Positions 13,208 to 26,035 of a DNA stretch of 64,000 nt are shown piece by piece. Position 1 is the stretch's first letter, and every line of letters starts with the position of its first letter. A program made the translations under genes and the position numbers. Where the stretch lies: contig JAOVVO010000041.1 in NCBI GenBank assembly GCA_028564675.1, positions 62,001 to 126,000 on the forward strand, read 5' to 3'. The DNA is from Onchocerca lupi. Lineage: Eukaryota; Nematoda; Chromadorea; Rhabditida; Onchocercidae. The notes beneath the pieces are model-generated. The model was not told where the DNA came from. It did no database searches and was given only the letters and a program-made list of their open reading frames with translations.

Positions 13208-13440
13208 AATGCATACATACACACACATACACACACAGACACATACATACACATAAACACACATACATAGTCAAAGGACGTACAGGCACAGTTGGAATGA
13301 TTCTCATTGCACAGCAAATCATTCGTGTATGTATGTATGTGCATGTACGTGTGTACATGTATGTTTGTATGTGTGGGAAGCATTATTATCAGCAAATGAA
13401 TGTGGATGTTTGTGTGTGTGTGCTTGTAGTAAGCATGTAT
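13208..13440. repeat. Microsatellite cluster (CA/CATA on one side, GTAT/GT on the other)
   Basis: Positions 13208-13269 are an ACAC/ATAC-type tract. Positions 13325-13377 and 13400-13432 are GTAT/GT-type tracts in the complementary sense, with about 55 bases of unique sequence between. The long open frames that cross this area on both strands are Cys/Val/Tyr/His-rich artefacts of the repeats. Confidence 0.85.
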
Positions 13441-13625
13441 GCATTCATGTCTGCTGCAAGTATACGCAAGACGGTATGTTATATGCATGCGTGCAAGTTT
13501 TAGTTCATCACAGATGAAGTTAAATATGAAATGACTGGAAAAATGCATTCCTCATACAGAAAGATCATATAATAGCCGTTGCAATCCATTGCATGCACGC
13601 ACGCATGCACACTGCATCCCTCACG

Positions 13626-13784
13626 TTAAATAGCATTACTTGCAAATTTAACGTCATCAACAAACGTCATTCCATCATTGCCATTATTTTTCAGCATGGC
13701 TACAGCTTGCGATCGATCTTCGAGTGATGATGACTGCTGCTGTCTTCTCATCGAGAATGCGCTCTTCCTTGGCGTGTTTGTTGA
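13626..13784 (-). CDS. Candidate minus-strand coding exon, unknown or upstream part of the RGS gene
   Basis: After a CGTTAG acceptor (AG at 13785-13786), 52 codons stay open on the minus strand to the TAA at 13626-13628, starting STNTPRKSAFSMRRQQQSSS with an internal ATG at 13751. The GC content is near 45-50%, well above the flanks, and the composition (Ser, Gln, charged) is typical of a disordered protein. Later residues include AVAMLKNNGNDGMTFVDDV. A GTTAAA donor after VDD would leave phase 0, which fits the phase-0 start of the RGS DEP exon at 10876, so it could be an N-terminal exon of that gene. It could also be the end of another gene. The opposite strand has a 29-codon frame after TTTTTCAG, which I consider less likely. 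Confidence 0.4.
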   Translation of the reverse strand, partial: STNTPRKSAFSMRRQQQSSSLEDRSQAVAMLKNNGNDGMTFVDDVKFASNAI

Positions 13785-13785
13785 C

Positions 13786-14590
13786 TAACGAGTGATAATG
13801 AGATGATGTGGAGAAATTGGACATAAAACTTCTAATCAAATCAAACAGATGTAGTGTCTAACTCAAAAGACTTACCTATACTTCAATTTAGCCGAAGTGC
13901 TATGCTTGAAAGTTATTTTCAGTTCTCTTCAAATCAAAACAAACAGAACGAGCATTGAATAGCTATAACACCAGTTTGGCTTGACGAAGAGATTCTGGAT
14001 CATCACACAATAAACCATGCATCGCACAGATTCAGAATATTTGAACTCCGAACGTTTCTCACATAACGACACTTCTTTGATGAATTGTGACAAAGGTGAC
14101 AGAATCAATTTGCTTACACACCCATTGCACTTCCAATTACACTTCACTTCATTTTTAATTGATTTCAGCAATGCAATATACCTTCTATTGCCTGACTAAT
14201 ACTATTTCACAAAATTATCTCAGCTTTCAGCAATAATTGTGTTTTTAAGTTTCCGCAGAAAGAAAGCCTTGATTTAAAAAGAAAAAAAGAGATTGAAAAT
14301 AAGAGAGTGCTAGGTCAGTTTCGTTCTTGACCTTCTGCGGATTGTTTCATTAATTACTAATTTCCTTTGATTAGATAAGTAAAAGATATCAAAATTCAAA
14401 TGATATTTAAAGTGATAAATTGACATACGTTTGATTTCTCAAAATATCTTGAAAAAAGAAAAGCTTTGTCACCATAAAGTGCTTTTTTATATTTCTTTTT
14501 GAAAATAGAAGTTTATACATACAAATTGCTTTTTAGTTTAGTCCTATGATGAGATTTGATTTTAGAATTTCAATCGCAATATTTTAGTCA
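13786..14590. other. Non-coding AT-rich stretch
   Basis: Open frames on both strands at 13929-14199 overlap each other and lack splice-site or composition support. I see no gene here. Confidence 0.6.
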
Positions 14591-15067
14591 TCTATATAAA
14601 TAAAAATTTAAATGTTCTTTATGGCTTTTGAACAACGTTGCAAGTTCTTCACCGATTGCTTTGAAATTCTGACACAACGCTGCATTCGAATAGGCTTTGC
14701 CTTTCCGTAAGGAGAAACATATTTGCTGCCAAAACGTCGTAAGGATAAATATGTTTCCCGCCAAAACGATCCAATTAATGGATAAAAAAGTGAGGTCAAC
14801 CAGTTATTAATTCACTACTAGATAATAGTCGACAATTAATCTATTTAAATAAAAGTACAAATGTTCGCTTTGACTTTTCGCACAAAGTTTCAAGTTCTTC
14901 ACCAACTGATCTGATTTGAAAATTTGCAACAACGTTGCATTCGAATAGGGGCGTGTTTTTATATAAATGTGCCTACTTTTTTTTTTATCTATCACACTTT
15001 GGCAGGTAAAAGTAAGTGAAAGAAATCTTTATTTATATAGTTTAGGTGGACAGCCACGCTTCGCGTG
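14591..15067 (+). repeat. Transposon-like repeat with inverted ends, internal tandem modules and 3' hairpin (Helentron/HINE-like candidate)
   Basis: An 18-base sequence at 14592-14609 (CTATATAAATAAAAATTT) recurs inverted at 15023-15040 with one mismatch. Inside are two related modules, 14591-14694 and 14840-14975, sharing the order TCTAT-TAAATAAAA, AATGTTC, CAAGTTCTTCACC and GCATTCGAATAGG. Between them a 28-base direct repeat ending in GCCAAAACG occurs at about 14708-14735 and 14739-14768. Just past the inverted repeat is a perfect hairpin, CACGC-TTC-GCGTG (15055-15067). Subterminal inverted repeats with a 3' hairpin suggest a non-autonomous Helentron-type element, but I see no transposase or Rep/helicase, and no clear target-site duplication. 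A third module copy lies at 37943-38056. Confidence 0.6.
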
Positions 15068-16296
15068 AACGAGTATAGTTAATTTAAAATAAGTACATCT
15101 GCTCCGCTATTTATCCAAGTTTTAAATTCGCTGTCTTTAAATTCTCTGTCCCAAAGAGCGATTGTCTTAGTTGCAATTGACTTTTTGACTTTTTACAAGA
15201 ATTTCAAAGTTGAAGATTGTTTGTACAATGGAAGAATAATATTTCATACATGAAGTTTTTTAAGTAAAACTTGGGTTGAATTTAAAATATGAGGTAAGAA
15301 ATTTAGACGGGAATATTTCGAATACAATTATCATATTTCTTTTTTTTAAAAAAACATTATATCTGATCGAATCTAAAGTTTTTGATTTTGCATGTGATAA
15401 GGGTATCGTTAACAACATGGATAACAGATGCGACTTTAATGGTCCGACGTGATCCACAGTCATTAATTGGTAAAAATGAATTTGATGCTTCGATGATTTT
15501 GTTTATAAAATTGCATGTGCAGATTTTGCACAGTAAAATGCAACTTTTTTTTAAATGATTTCCATGATATGCCATAAAGATCAAACTAAGTAGCTTTTTA
15601 TAGCATCAATCTTTGTAAAATTGCGTCTGTTTTGTTTTTCTTAAACATTGCTCTACTTCATCCTTTTTCTTGAAGATCAGCCAACAAAATTTTCATATCT
15701 GCTTCATTTACTTCCCTTTCTTTTTCAAATCACTAAATAATTTGATACTGTAGCTGCAAATACGGCAAGCATCACTTGGCTAGAATTGCTGATTACTTAT
15801 TATCATTACTAGACTTGCATTATGAGTGACATAAATTGGAATGCTATTCTTCTTTTGTCATTTATTTTGTGCCGTACAAGTTTCGCGTATACATCACTTT
15901 TTAAGAAAATTCATTTGTGATCATTCTTTATCGATGTCATTTGTTTTGTTTTCTCTCAAAAAGTCCTAATTATATTTAGCTCTAATCCTAGTTCTTTCCC
16001 AAAAATATAATAAAATAATTAAATTAACTTCACAAGAAGTTTCGGCTTCTTTGACATACCGAAGAGTTATAAAGGGATAATAATTTATCATTATAATTCT
16101 TTCCGGTTGTTCTCTTCTGGTTCTTCTAAATTAATAATCATCACTAAATCATATCAAACAATTTCAAAGGCATGCATAGTATATTGCTATCGATAAATTT
16201 TTATATTCATGCTATAAGATCTGGAAATGTGCTCAGAAACATGAAAAGGCGTCATTAATGACTAATGTCTTGCAGCAGAAGTACTCCGAATCTTCT
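15068..16296. other. Intergenic region downstream of unc-38
   Basis: AT-rich sequence with no supported gene. Open frames at 15260-15584 (-) overlap in two frames and look random. The unc-38 3' UTR must begin just below 16297, but no canonical AATAAA is visible close to the stop on the minus strand. Confidence 0.5.
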
Positions 16297-19200
16297 TTAA
16301 GTAATATTTGTGGGTCGATATTGTAAATCGATGGCTTGTCGAGTGTCATAGAGTGTTGGTGCCTGCAATAGAAAATGTCTTAATAGAGGGGCATGGCGTG
16401 GTACTAAGGAAGGGTTTATGCTTGATTCAGGCCGAACAAACAACAAATGAATTTCCATGAAATGATCAGGTTTAGGCTTAAAAAATTAGACTGCATTCAT
16501 TCCATATTGCTTAAATGCTCTAAAAGTTCTTGAAAATTATTGCTTCAAACTTACTTGAAGAAGAATTGTAATAGTTCCTGTGAAGCAAGCAATCGAAAAA
16601 AGTAACAAAAATAATCGGTCTAGTACCATTGCGACGCACTTCCAATCTTCATCCACCTCAATTGATTGAAATTTATTCCGATTGAACAGAACAAAATTCT
16701 AAGATTTTTTCCAAGAAATTAAATTCTTAAATTTTAAGGATAGACAGATCACAAACAATTGTTTCTAAAAAATTAAATAACCTAGGGATAATCAGATAAT
16801 AAAATTTTTGTTGCTAATAATTGATACAAAAAACCCTTTCTTTAATTCATTCAGTCATGTCTTTCATCGCTGATCAGATGAGACAGGATGTATTCTCAAC
16901 TAATTTATTATGCTGCTATTGCCATTTTTAAACCACAATGGGATATTCAGTCATGCTTCCAGGGTAACAAAGTTTGTAATTTTCTTGTGACAAAGAAAAT
17001 TACACAACAAAAGCTTTTGCCTACCTTAGCATCTTGATCTTTTTTCTTGAGCAGTTCGGCAATGAAGCAAATATTTTCGAATGCTTTTACCACATTCGGT
17101 GAATGATATAACTTCTGAATTCGCTCATCCGGTTCAGTCCGAATCGGATTTCTGCCACCTTTATTTATCGTATGCTCATGATAGTTCATCGTTATTCGAT
17201 CACCTATAACATAAACTGCAAATATTGCTCCTTTGACTTCTTTCTTTTTGCTTTCAGTGCTTTCCAGTAATGTCTTTCTAACTCTTAAGAAAAAGAATAT
17301 AGGTTTCATTTGTTTACTAATTTGATTGATTTCACTTGTACTATTCTTTCGACATTCTAATGGCTGTTTATGTTTTAAAGCAACTTTGGAGATTGCCTTT
17401 TCATTCTTATAACGTAAACTTCATTTCCATGAAATAATGAAATTTAAAGGAATAAACTTCAATGTGCTTACGATCGTCATCTTAGTAAGATTCTGATCTT
17501 ATGGATATTATGGTAGTGTTCATGTAATTGCGCGCCAAGCGTAATGTTTATGATTTATCTGTTTTTAAATTTAAGAATCCAATGATGAGAACTAACATAA
17601 TTCTCCGCTTCTTTTACCATCTTTGCAAAATAAATCGTTGGTACCATTCAGTGGTTGTCTCATGAACAGTATTTTCGGTAAAGTCTTAAGAAAAAACCAC
17701 TTCACCCATTCAGGCATGCGATGCGTCGTAGGCTTTCGGAAATGCAAATTTAAAGCTGTAATTTTAATTTTAATTGACTTTCTCAATTTCTTGTATGCCG
17801 AAGCATTGAGAAAAGACTAACAATAGATAATAATATTTTTCAGCATTTACACTTCTTATCTATACAGACAGAAGATGAAGAATCAGAACTTTTCCAATCA
17901 CAATTCTGCACTAACATCTCATTTTATCATTTCAAAATGCATTACATGATAACAGGTGATATGTCTCGTTCTCGATGAAGCATTATAGTATACTTCGAAA
18001 TGATAGCATATTTTAAAGTCTTTAAACATCCCGTAATTATTTTTGAATCATATTCCATGAACAATTTCCTACTTCTACTTAATCTTCCAACACATTTCAG
18101 GTTTTATGTTTGGTAAATTAAAAAAGAACTTAAAAATATAATAAAAAAGAAAACTGACAAATGACAGTGACAATTACGCTGAGTGTGACCATAACCATAG
18201 TAAATAATAAATATTTACCGATTAACGGCAAGCTGATGCTGGTAGCAGGGATAATTTCTGTCTGGAATGTTATTTACTTATTAATAAGAATGTCACTTGT
18301 AGTGAAAAATAAAAATATTGTAAAGTTTTGAAAAAATTCTGAACTATGATAACTAACTAATAATAAATAGAAGACAGTCAAGGCAACCAGAATCGATATA
18401 CAGAGAGTAATTTTTTCACCACTATGTGATGGTAAGTAGAAAACGAGAATGGTCAGAAATGATATACCAACACACGGAAAAACCAAATTTACTGTGTAAA
18501 ATAATGGCTTCCGACGTAATTCCAAGTAATACTGCAATTTATGAATTACAACTTGAATCAAAATATAATTTATGAACTACAACTTCAATTATATTTTTTA
18601 GTACATATTTGGATCGTTTAATTTAATGAAACACAAAAATTTTATTTCTAATAAATCGCATCAAATTAAAATGCACGGATTTTTCAAGTTACTAATTTTT
18701 CGTCAAAATAATTACAGACAATAATTACATAAGATGTGGAAATTAAAACGAAAATTTAGATGCATTATTAAAATTTCGAAGAATAGCTTACCATAATGTC
18801 GGTATAAGCTTCATCCAGACAACAGCTAGCATAATTTTTAGTTCTTCTCTTTGCAACTCGTGATATGATATCCCACTCAACCGATGGATAGTAGTCCGAA
18901 AGATCTGATATGCTTCGTAAAATACCATATGAATAAGGGAAGAATTAAGTAAATCAATCAATAAACAAATATATCTTCGATACTATTCTGATTATTAGTT
19001 ATCAATTTCGATGTTATTGCAGTGATATGCAAGACCAGTAGTTGTACAGCACGATATTTTTTCATTCCACGCAATTTCTCAGATGAAGAACGAAAAGTGA
19101 TTCACGCATAGCTGATGGATGTTACTAATAGTTGATGCATAAGAAACGTGAAATATTCTTTCAATAAAATGCAAGATAATTGAATTTATAATACAAGTAA

Positions 19201-21014
19201 ACAATAAATCGTAAAATGAACAATCGGAAAATTCATTGTTAGTCTTCTGTTGCCATACAAACTTATCCCTGTCAATATGTATATAATTTATATTTGGAAA
19301 GTTGGATTTAGCAATTACTAAATGAAAGAATTCGAATTTTTGAATGAACTATTTACCGATTCCATCTTCGACGATAGTGACATTATCTACTTCACCATTT
19401 GCATTCACTTCTAGTTCGTAGTGTGGCTCACCGCCTAATAATTCCAAATTCAACAACTTTTCCGAGTAGGTCCAAGAACCAAACTATGAATTTATTTTTA
19501 TTTCTCATACGAGATTTTTTTTTCTTAAGAAAATATCTTTAAAATTTCCATACAGTGTTTACAAAATATTATTAAAACGTAAAAATGAATACCTTGAAAT
19601 GGCAGCGCTGTTCATCAAAGGGAAACCTGTAATAATCATTTATTTCTAAATTTTATTGTATAAATAACCTTGTGTTTGCTGATATACGTTGTGTGCTTTT
19701 CCAATATCATTCAATCAATCAATCTAATCAATAAATGAATCCGAAATAATAGTTGATGATCAACAGACTTTAACTTAGGTGAAGAGGAAAGAAATACCAT
19801 CTGACATCGATTTGACATAAACTTTTGAAAATTGCTGGTGGTTCCCAAGTCACTTCTCCATCATACCGGAGGGTTGCCTTTGTACTGATCGTTATGTTGT
19901 AATTACTATCAGCACTAAAAAAGAAAAAAAAAATGAATTTTCCTATGTGAAATATTGAAGCATTTTTTTTTTTTTTTGGAATTTATCAATACATTATTTT
20001 CAAATGAAAATATACGAAATTTATGATATTTTTGTACTTTTCTTTTGAAATCGTTGGTTCACTGATGAATTTTCAATTTTAAGCTAGCGTAAAGAATAGT
20101 CTATTTTTTAAAAAGTTCATTTACTTCTGATACATGTTACTCGTATTTTCAACTCTTATTTCTCTCGAAAATACTGAAAAAGGTAGAAATTTTTTCCTAT
20201 TGTCAATAATTTGTAAGTCTTGAAAATCGTTACTTATTGTAGAGAACAATATCGGGCACCCAAATCATTTCGTATGGTACATATAGAACATTTACACCCC
20301 CGTAATTTTTTGGATTCCAAGAAAGTTTTTTGTCTATCCATATTTGTTTGAGCCAAACACTGCATGTCATTATCTGGTCGATTTCATGCTAAATAGGATT
20401 TGAAATTTCAAATGAAGAATTCGATTTCTTTTCTTTCCTTTTTTTTGAAAATTTTCAAAGTATTCAAAAATTCAATAGATTTTTTTTTTTTTTTCAAACA
20501 CTCCTAATTTCTGAAAAAAGAAGGCATCATTCTAATATTGCAGGACAGTATTATTGTTTCGTCTCATACTTTCATTAATATTCGCCTCATAATATTTCAA
20601 GAATTTGCATTTTTGTTGCAATGTATTATCAATTCAAAACTGATCTGCTAGTGTTCGTTTGAATGATTCGAATCGAATTTTAAGAAGAGATGGAAGGAAG
20701 AAATGGAAAGATATGAGTACTGCTATAGATTTATTTGAAAGCAAAAAAAAAAAATCTATTTAAGTTAGATTTTTAAATGAATTAACTAAAATATTTTAGT
20801 AATATCTTACGACATCGATGATCTGTGACAGTCGCAACTTCAGCTTGATAGTTATCGGTTTATTAGCTGCCGGAGCTGGCCGTCGATGTTTATTGTAATT
20901 AGCCATTAAATCGTCATGTAATCGCTTTGCATCTTCATTGCAGTATATGATTGGTATCAATAATGATATTGAAGAAATTACTAGTTCGATGAGATTGACC
21001 ATCTTATTCTGCAT
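16297..21014 (-). CDS. unc-38: UNC-38, alpha subunit of levamisole-type nicotinic acetylcholine receptor
   Basis: Twelve minus-strand exons join in frame to about 503 residues: 20811-21014, 20234-20388, 19798-19914, 19593-19626, 19357-19483, 18792-18904, 18358-18531, 18159-18261, 17618-17755, 17025-17203, 16555-16656 and 16297-16362. A signal peptide ([21 protein letters not shown]) precedes [20 protein letters not shown]. The 13-residue Cys loop is [15 protein letters not shown]. Loop C carries the vicinal cysteines that define alpha subunits (KNYASCC). M1 starts at [18 protein letters not shown]2 is [20 protein letters not shown] with the GEK motif of cation channels, M3 is [20 protein letters not shown], and M4 follows [14 protein letters not shown]. 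The tail [15 protein letters not shown] is characteristic of UNC-38. Receptors containing it drive body-wall muscle and are the target of levamisole and pyrantel. The start is ATG 21014 or 21002; a TCAG at 21035-21038, ending in the AG at 21035-21036, could be the trans-splice acceptor. Exon 9 has a second possible donor 7 codons later. Confidence 0.93.
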
Positions 21015-21583
21015 TGTTGCTATTTCATCCACTACTGATCAATCCAATTATAAATTCATATTTCTAATTGATAGCTTGTAATTAACTGCCGCATTTATTT
21101 AACATAATATGAGAGTATTTATGTGTCGAAAATAATCCTAATTGTCTTAAACTTTGGAAATGTAAATAACTTTGATGGAATCACATCGCAAAAATGGTCT
21201 ATTTGTCTTTTATCAGCATGATATCCTAACCTTCACAGAAATAGAATAAAAGGACTAGAAATATAATCACAATAATTTGATAAGATTCAAAATGATGAAC
21301 AAGATAATGGTATACATTGATTCTGAATTTAGTGCAAAAATTGATAACTATTACAAAAAAATTAACTGTCATTAGACTGATTATGATTTTCTCTATCTAA
21401 TTTACCTTGTCAATATGAAGAAGAGTGTATTTCTTGTTTGAGTAAAGCTTGAGAAAATATTTCGCTAAATTTTGTTACGTACCAGCCAATCATCTCATCC
21501 TTCAAGCTATCCAAATGGCAATTTATGGAAAATAATCAAATAAATAAGCTTAATTCGTATATGTAAAATCGATCAAAAAAATT

Positions 21584-23215
21584 GTTCCAGATGTGGAAGA
21601 AATTAAATCAATAGAAAGAATTGGAATGATTGAAGAAGGAAGGATTGGGAAAAGTAGCCGAAGCAGTTGCCTTGAGGATTATTTCAAGCAAAGCAGGGAG
21701 CGAATTGCCAGAGATGAGATGATCTTTGTATTTCCTATTTCCACTATCTCCTTTCTCATTTTCATTAAAGCTGACTGGAGCTGAAGAGATGGCTTCTCTT
21801 TCCACCTTGTCTTGCTATCTTTCTCCGTCCACACCTTGCAACTGTCGTTCACAGGCAAAGTCACAAATTACTGAAAAGAAGACAAAAACGATCCATTACA
21901 TAGTTATGTTAAATTCGTGATGGCAACAACATCTTGATAATTAGTAAGACTAAAACATTAATTTCTGTCATATTTCTTCACAAGAAATCTCGTGGAAACA
22001 TTTCAGTTCTCAGGAACTTCTAATATAAAATAAACATAAACGAGATCACGGCTGTAGGGAGAATAAAAGTAGTGGAGAAACATAATGATCAGGAAGGAGG
22101 AATTCAGCAAAATGTGTATCATATATGCATCATAAGTCAAAATTACTTCATGAATTCAATAAATTTGTCTATCTAGATTGAAATTTCGTTCAAAATTTGA
22201 TCTAATTTAAACTAATTACATCATAATTACTGCATTGTATCTATTTTATTAAAAGCTTAAGGTAATGGCTACATTTGAACTAACACATAATATATTTTAG
22301 AAGAAATGTTTAATACTATGAATACTAGACGGATTATTTTCTCTTTCACAAGTTCTATAATTGGAGAATTTCTTCATAAATAAAATTTAAGAATTGGAAA
22401 AATCCGAATATAATTTAAAATTGAAAGTTGTCATCATAATGCACTAACAAAATCAGGAAAAATATTTCAACTTAATAACTTCAGACTTGAAAAAATAGAA
22501 ATTATTGATATATAGTGGCTATAGCACGAAAGAACAAGAAATAAGAATTCCATGAAGTAGTATTGTTGACCAAGTATTTTTCTGTATTAAGAATTGCAAC
22601 TGTTGCTACTTTATCAGTAACTAGATAGAGATATTTTGGTAATTTGTATTGTAAGCTCCTTTCGGAAAGCAGAAATGTTTGATCCTTACTTATTTCTCCT
22701 GTAAAATTAACATTAAAAAATGAAAAGGTTCAAATTATGTGACAAGCATGCGATAATGAATTGTTGATCGGCATTATTGTACATGAAAGTCTTGTTTTAA
22801 TGAATTTTTTCATGATAAAAAGTGATTGATTAGCACTCAATTTTTGTTAGAATTGCTTGCACTATTATTGATAATATATAGACATTAATGATAACAATTT
22901 ACAAAATCTCCGAACTGAGCAACTTTTTGTGCCATTTAAATTTCAAAAAAAATTGATAGCAATCATTTGTTGGGAAAAATTTCTGGTACTTCGTAATTTG
23001 GTTTGTATTTTGATGGACTGGAGATCCTGTTATTGTGACTCGGTTAGATTAGCAATAGGATTTATTGGCTTTATACCATATTGCAGACAATCGACAGTAA
23101 TCTTCGCTGATCTTATATGATAATATTACAGACACAGTAACTATTAAAAAGATACTTACAGTAGTTTGAATGCTCACTACATTTTCATGCTTTTCGTTTG
23201 TGACAGTCATTTCTC
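21584..23215. CDS. Ambiguous coding potential upstream of unc-38 (both strands)
   Basis: On the minus strand, ATG 23211 begins 17 codons (MTVTNEKHENVVSIQTT) ending at a perfect GTAAGT donor. A phase-0 continuation at about 21611-21816 reads QDKVEREAISSAPVSFNENE and runs to a stop, but its acceptor (AAAGATAG) lacks a pyrimidine tract. On the plus strand, a TTGTTCCAG acceptor near 21590 opens DVEEIKSIERIGMIEEGRIG and continues to 21784. Both frames look protein-like and share the same bases, so at most one is real. The minus exon might also be a 5' exon of unc-38. No family recognised. Confidence 0.25.
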
Positions 23216-26035
23216 CTTTGCCTGCATCAGTGCAATTGCTCCTGATAAACAGTCGCTCGTGCTGTTGAAACCGTCTTCGAAACTAAACTGGAACTGAATT
23301 ATCTCTGATACTGATCTTAAAGATACTGCTTCAAGACAGTGATGTTAAAAACAGTGCTATTGAATATACTGCCTGAAGGCACTGAACTCCATTGAAAAGC
23401 TTCTTTTTATATGGATAATCCTTGGTTTTGATTGTAGGCAAGATTTTCAAAACATTAATCATGCAAAAGATTGCTTATCAGAATAAGGACCAAACGATAA
23501 GAAACAGACAATAATTTACAGCATCTCAAATAAAGCAGACAAGCTTTGCTACTTGCAACATTTCGGACAATTAACATGATTTGCAACATTTTGAACTATG
23601 GACATGAGCTCTGTTAGCAGATCGAAAGATGAGAAAACAAAGGTTTTTTGGCTGAGATACGTAGAAGTGACTCACTTGTCTGAGAAATAGAACTGAATTG
23701 AATTAGCCTGAAATCAGAATAACAAATTTTCATGTTCAAGTTATGCTACCATTTTAAATGATAATCACATTTTTTCCAGTTATTTATTCCTGAAGGTCAG
23801 ATAACTGTTCTTTGATCCCATCTTATCATCGCATCGTGAAATATTTGCAAGCAAAACTTCGACAGGACATATTCATATAAAGAAATAATGGTAATGTTTG
23901 TATTTATGATTCACAACAAAGTGTATGTGTGATGAGTGAATGTGAAAATGTATGTATGTGTGTGCAGTAGGTCTGCACAGGTGTGTAAGGTCTTAGATCT
24001 GATCATATGGTTTGCTGGACTTGGTGATATTGTGTTGCTCTCACATTTTCTTTTTTTTTATACTTAATGATATGATGTGAGTGTCGTATGCTGATAACAT
24101 CCATTTTGTATCAAATGAAATATTATTGAATAGATATAGATAAATCTTATTAACATGTTTAGCAGATTCATCGACAGCTTTTTTCCGGAAGGAAAACTTA
24201 TATACTATTGTTGATCTTTGTTTTATTTCTTCATTTTATACAATTTTTTATTTATTACTTTGTTTGTAAATTGTCTCAATTTGCTTTTCGTTTTCTTTTT
24301 TTTTTTTTTGATATGAAATGAATTGTCATCAAATCTTTTAAAGATTATATTACTTGTTTCCTAGCATTCTCCATCGAATTATTTGCAATGTTATCAGTTC
24401 CAATTAGCTCATTTTCATGGGACGCCACATATTTATTTTAATATTTCCATACTGGAACTGATAAAAACGACTCCTTTCACTCTTTCGTCATGTTTTATCT
24501 TCTGCTTCATATTAGTTTTTCATTGGTGACAGTTTCATCAAGTCTTTATGCAATATATTAGTCAGCTTTGCGAATCTTTTTGTGTTTGCTAGGACTTGAA
24601 GCTATCAAATTACAGTTACGGAACAGCTTAAACCAGGTGATTGAGGAAATTTATAGATGATAAACTTTGTGGTCATTCAATGTGATGCATTTTCTTCAAT
24701 AATGAATCTAATGTCTTGGCTGATTCATAGCTGGTAACGGTGATGAGCGCTTGTGTATATACAGCTGATGCTATTTGAAATGATAACCTAAACATTTGGC
24801 CAAAGTAACTGAAGGAGCGATTTGAAGTGATAAATTCCGTTACGTATCAACGGTCAAGATATTATTACGGTATAACATGTAGGAATCTTTTAGCTGTAGA
24901 AAAACTTATTTAATAAAACATTTCATCATCTGAAACTACTTCAAGGTTATCAGTTACACTGCTTAGGATTTCACTTCTTGATTTGATATACTCTAACTCT
25001 CATCACACAGATACATATATATATATTTTACATAGTTCTTGTGTGTCAGGTTTTAAACTGAGCGTTGTTTGATAGGGAAGAAACACCTCTTTGAAACAAG
25101 GAAGAAGCTTCACTTACCAATTCACTTGCACCTTTTTCATGCCCATAATTGACTTTAATGATGTGGATGCGCTAAGAAAGGAATTGTGACCTTAAAGTCA
25201 AAGACTAGCTTGTCCTGTCCTTTGTAACGAGTCTTTCTTTTGCTGTCAATTCACTAATCACAAATTAATGAGCAAATTTTTGGACAATCATACGAGTTCT
25301 TTTCTCACGATGGTTTAACATTCGCAAATTTGAAATGATACACTAATATTGTTGAAAAATTAAAAATTTTCCAATAAGATGTGTTCGATAATGTCAATGA
25401 ATATCTTTTATAATTCCCTCTCTCGGAAAGCCGGAATTCTTTAGAAAAACATTATTTTTTCTGTAGACAATAAAGTAAAACTTAACAATGTTTTTTTTTT
25501 CTTTTTTTTTTAGAAATGAATTACCTTATCCAGAATGTTCCTTATATGGTCTTTAAGATACTGCTTATCTTTAAATTGGGTTCGGATGATTCTTATATTG
25601 AATAAGACTTTTATTATTCATTAATTAAAGCAATATTATTATAATTCGTTGCCAAAAACTCATTAACGTCTTTATTTCACTTCTTACCATTTGACCTGTG
25701 ATGTGACAATTCAGAACTGAGATTCGCAAGCTCCTTTTTGATGATCGTTTTCTGCTGCTAAATTCTTGAAAGAATTATTTGCATATCTTCAGCCCTTCGT
25801 TTTTTTATTCCATCTTTCAGTAATTCCAAAAAGCTGAAATTTGGAAAATTTTGGAAAAATTAAAAGACCGAAGTTGTATGAAATCCATCATAACATTTAT
25901 GTTTGAATTTGAATTTGAAAGTCGTGTTCTATTTTTACATATAATGTGTTGAATATTTTGTGATTCTCAACTTGATTATTAAATTAAAAGTGTTAAAAAT
26001 TTTTAAGCTATCCTAAAATTCGACGAAAGAGGATT
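23216..26035. other. Gene-poor spacer between divergent unc-38 and the 26-kb gene
   Basis: No supported coding region. It contains a short GT/GTAT microsatellite near 23921-23966, several T-runs and an (AT)n run near 25014-25026. As the interval between divergently transcribed genes it probably holds their promoters, but I recognise no specific elements. Confidence 0.5.

Noticed and set aside
13069..13548. 159-codon minus-strand frame and overlapping plus-strand frames
   Set aside because: They cross (CA/TATG)n microsatellites; the Cys, His, Thr and Val runs come from the repeats and no splice or domain support exists.
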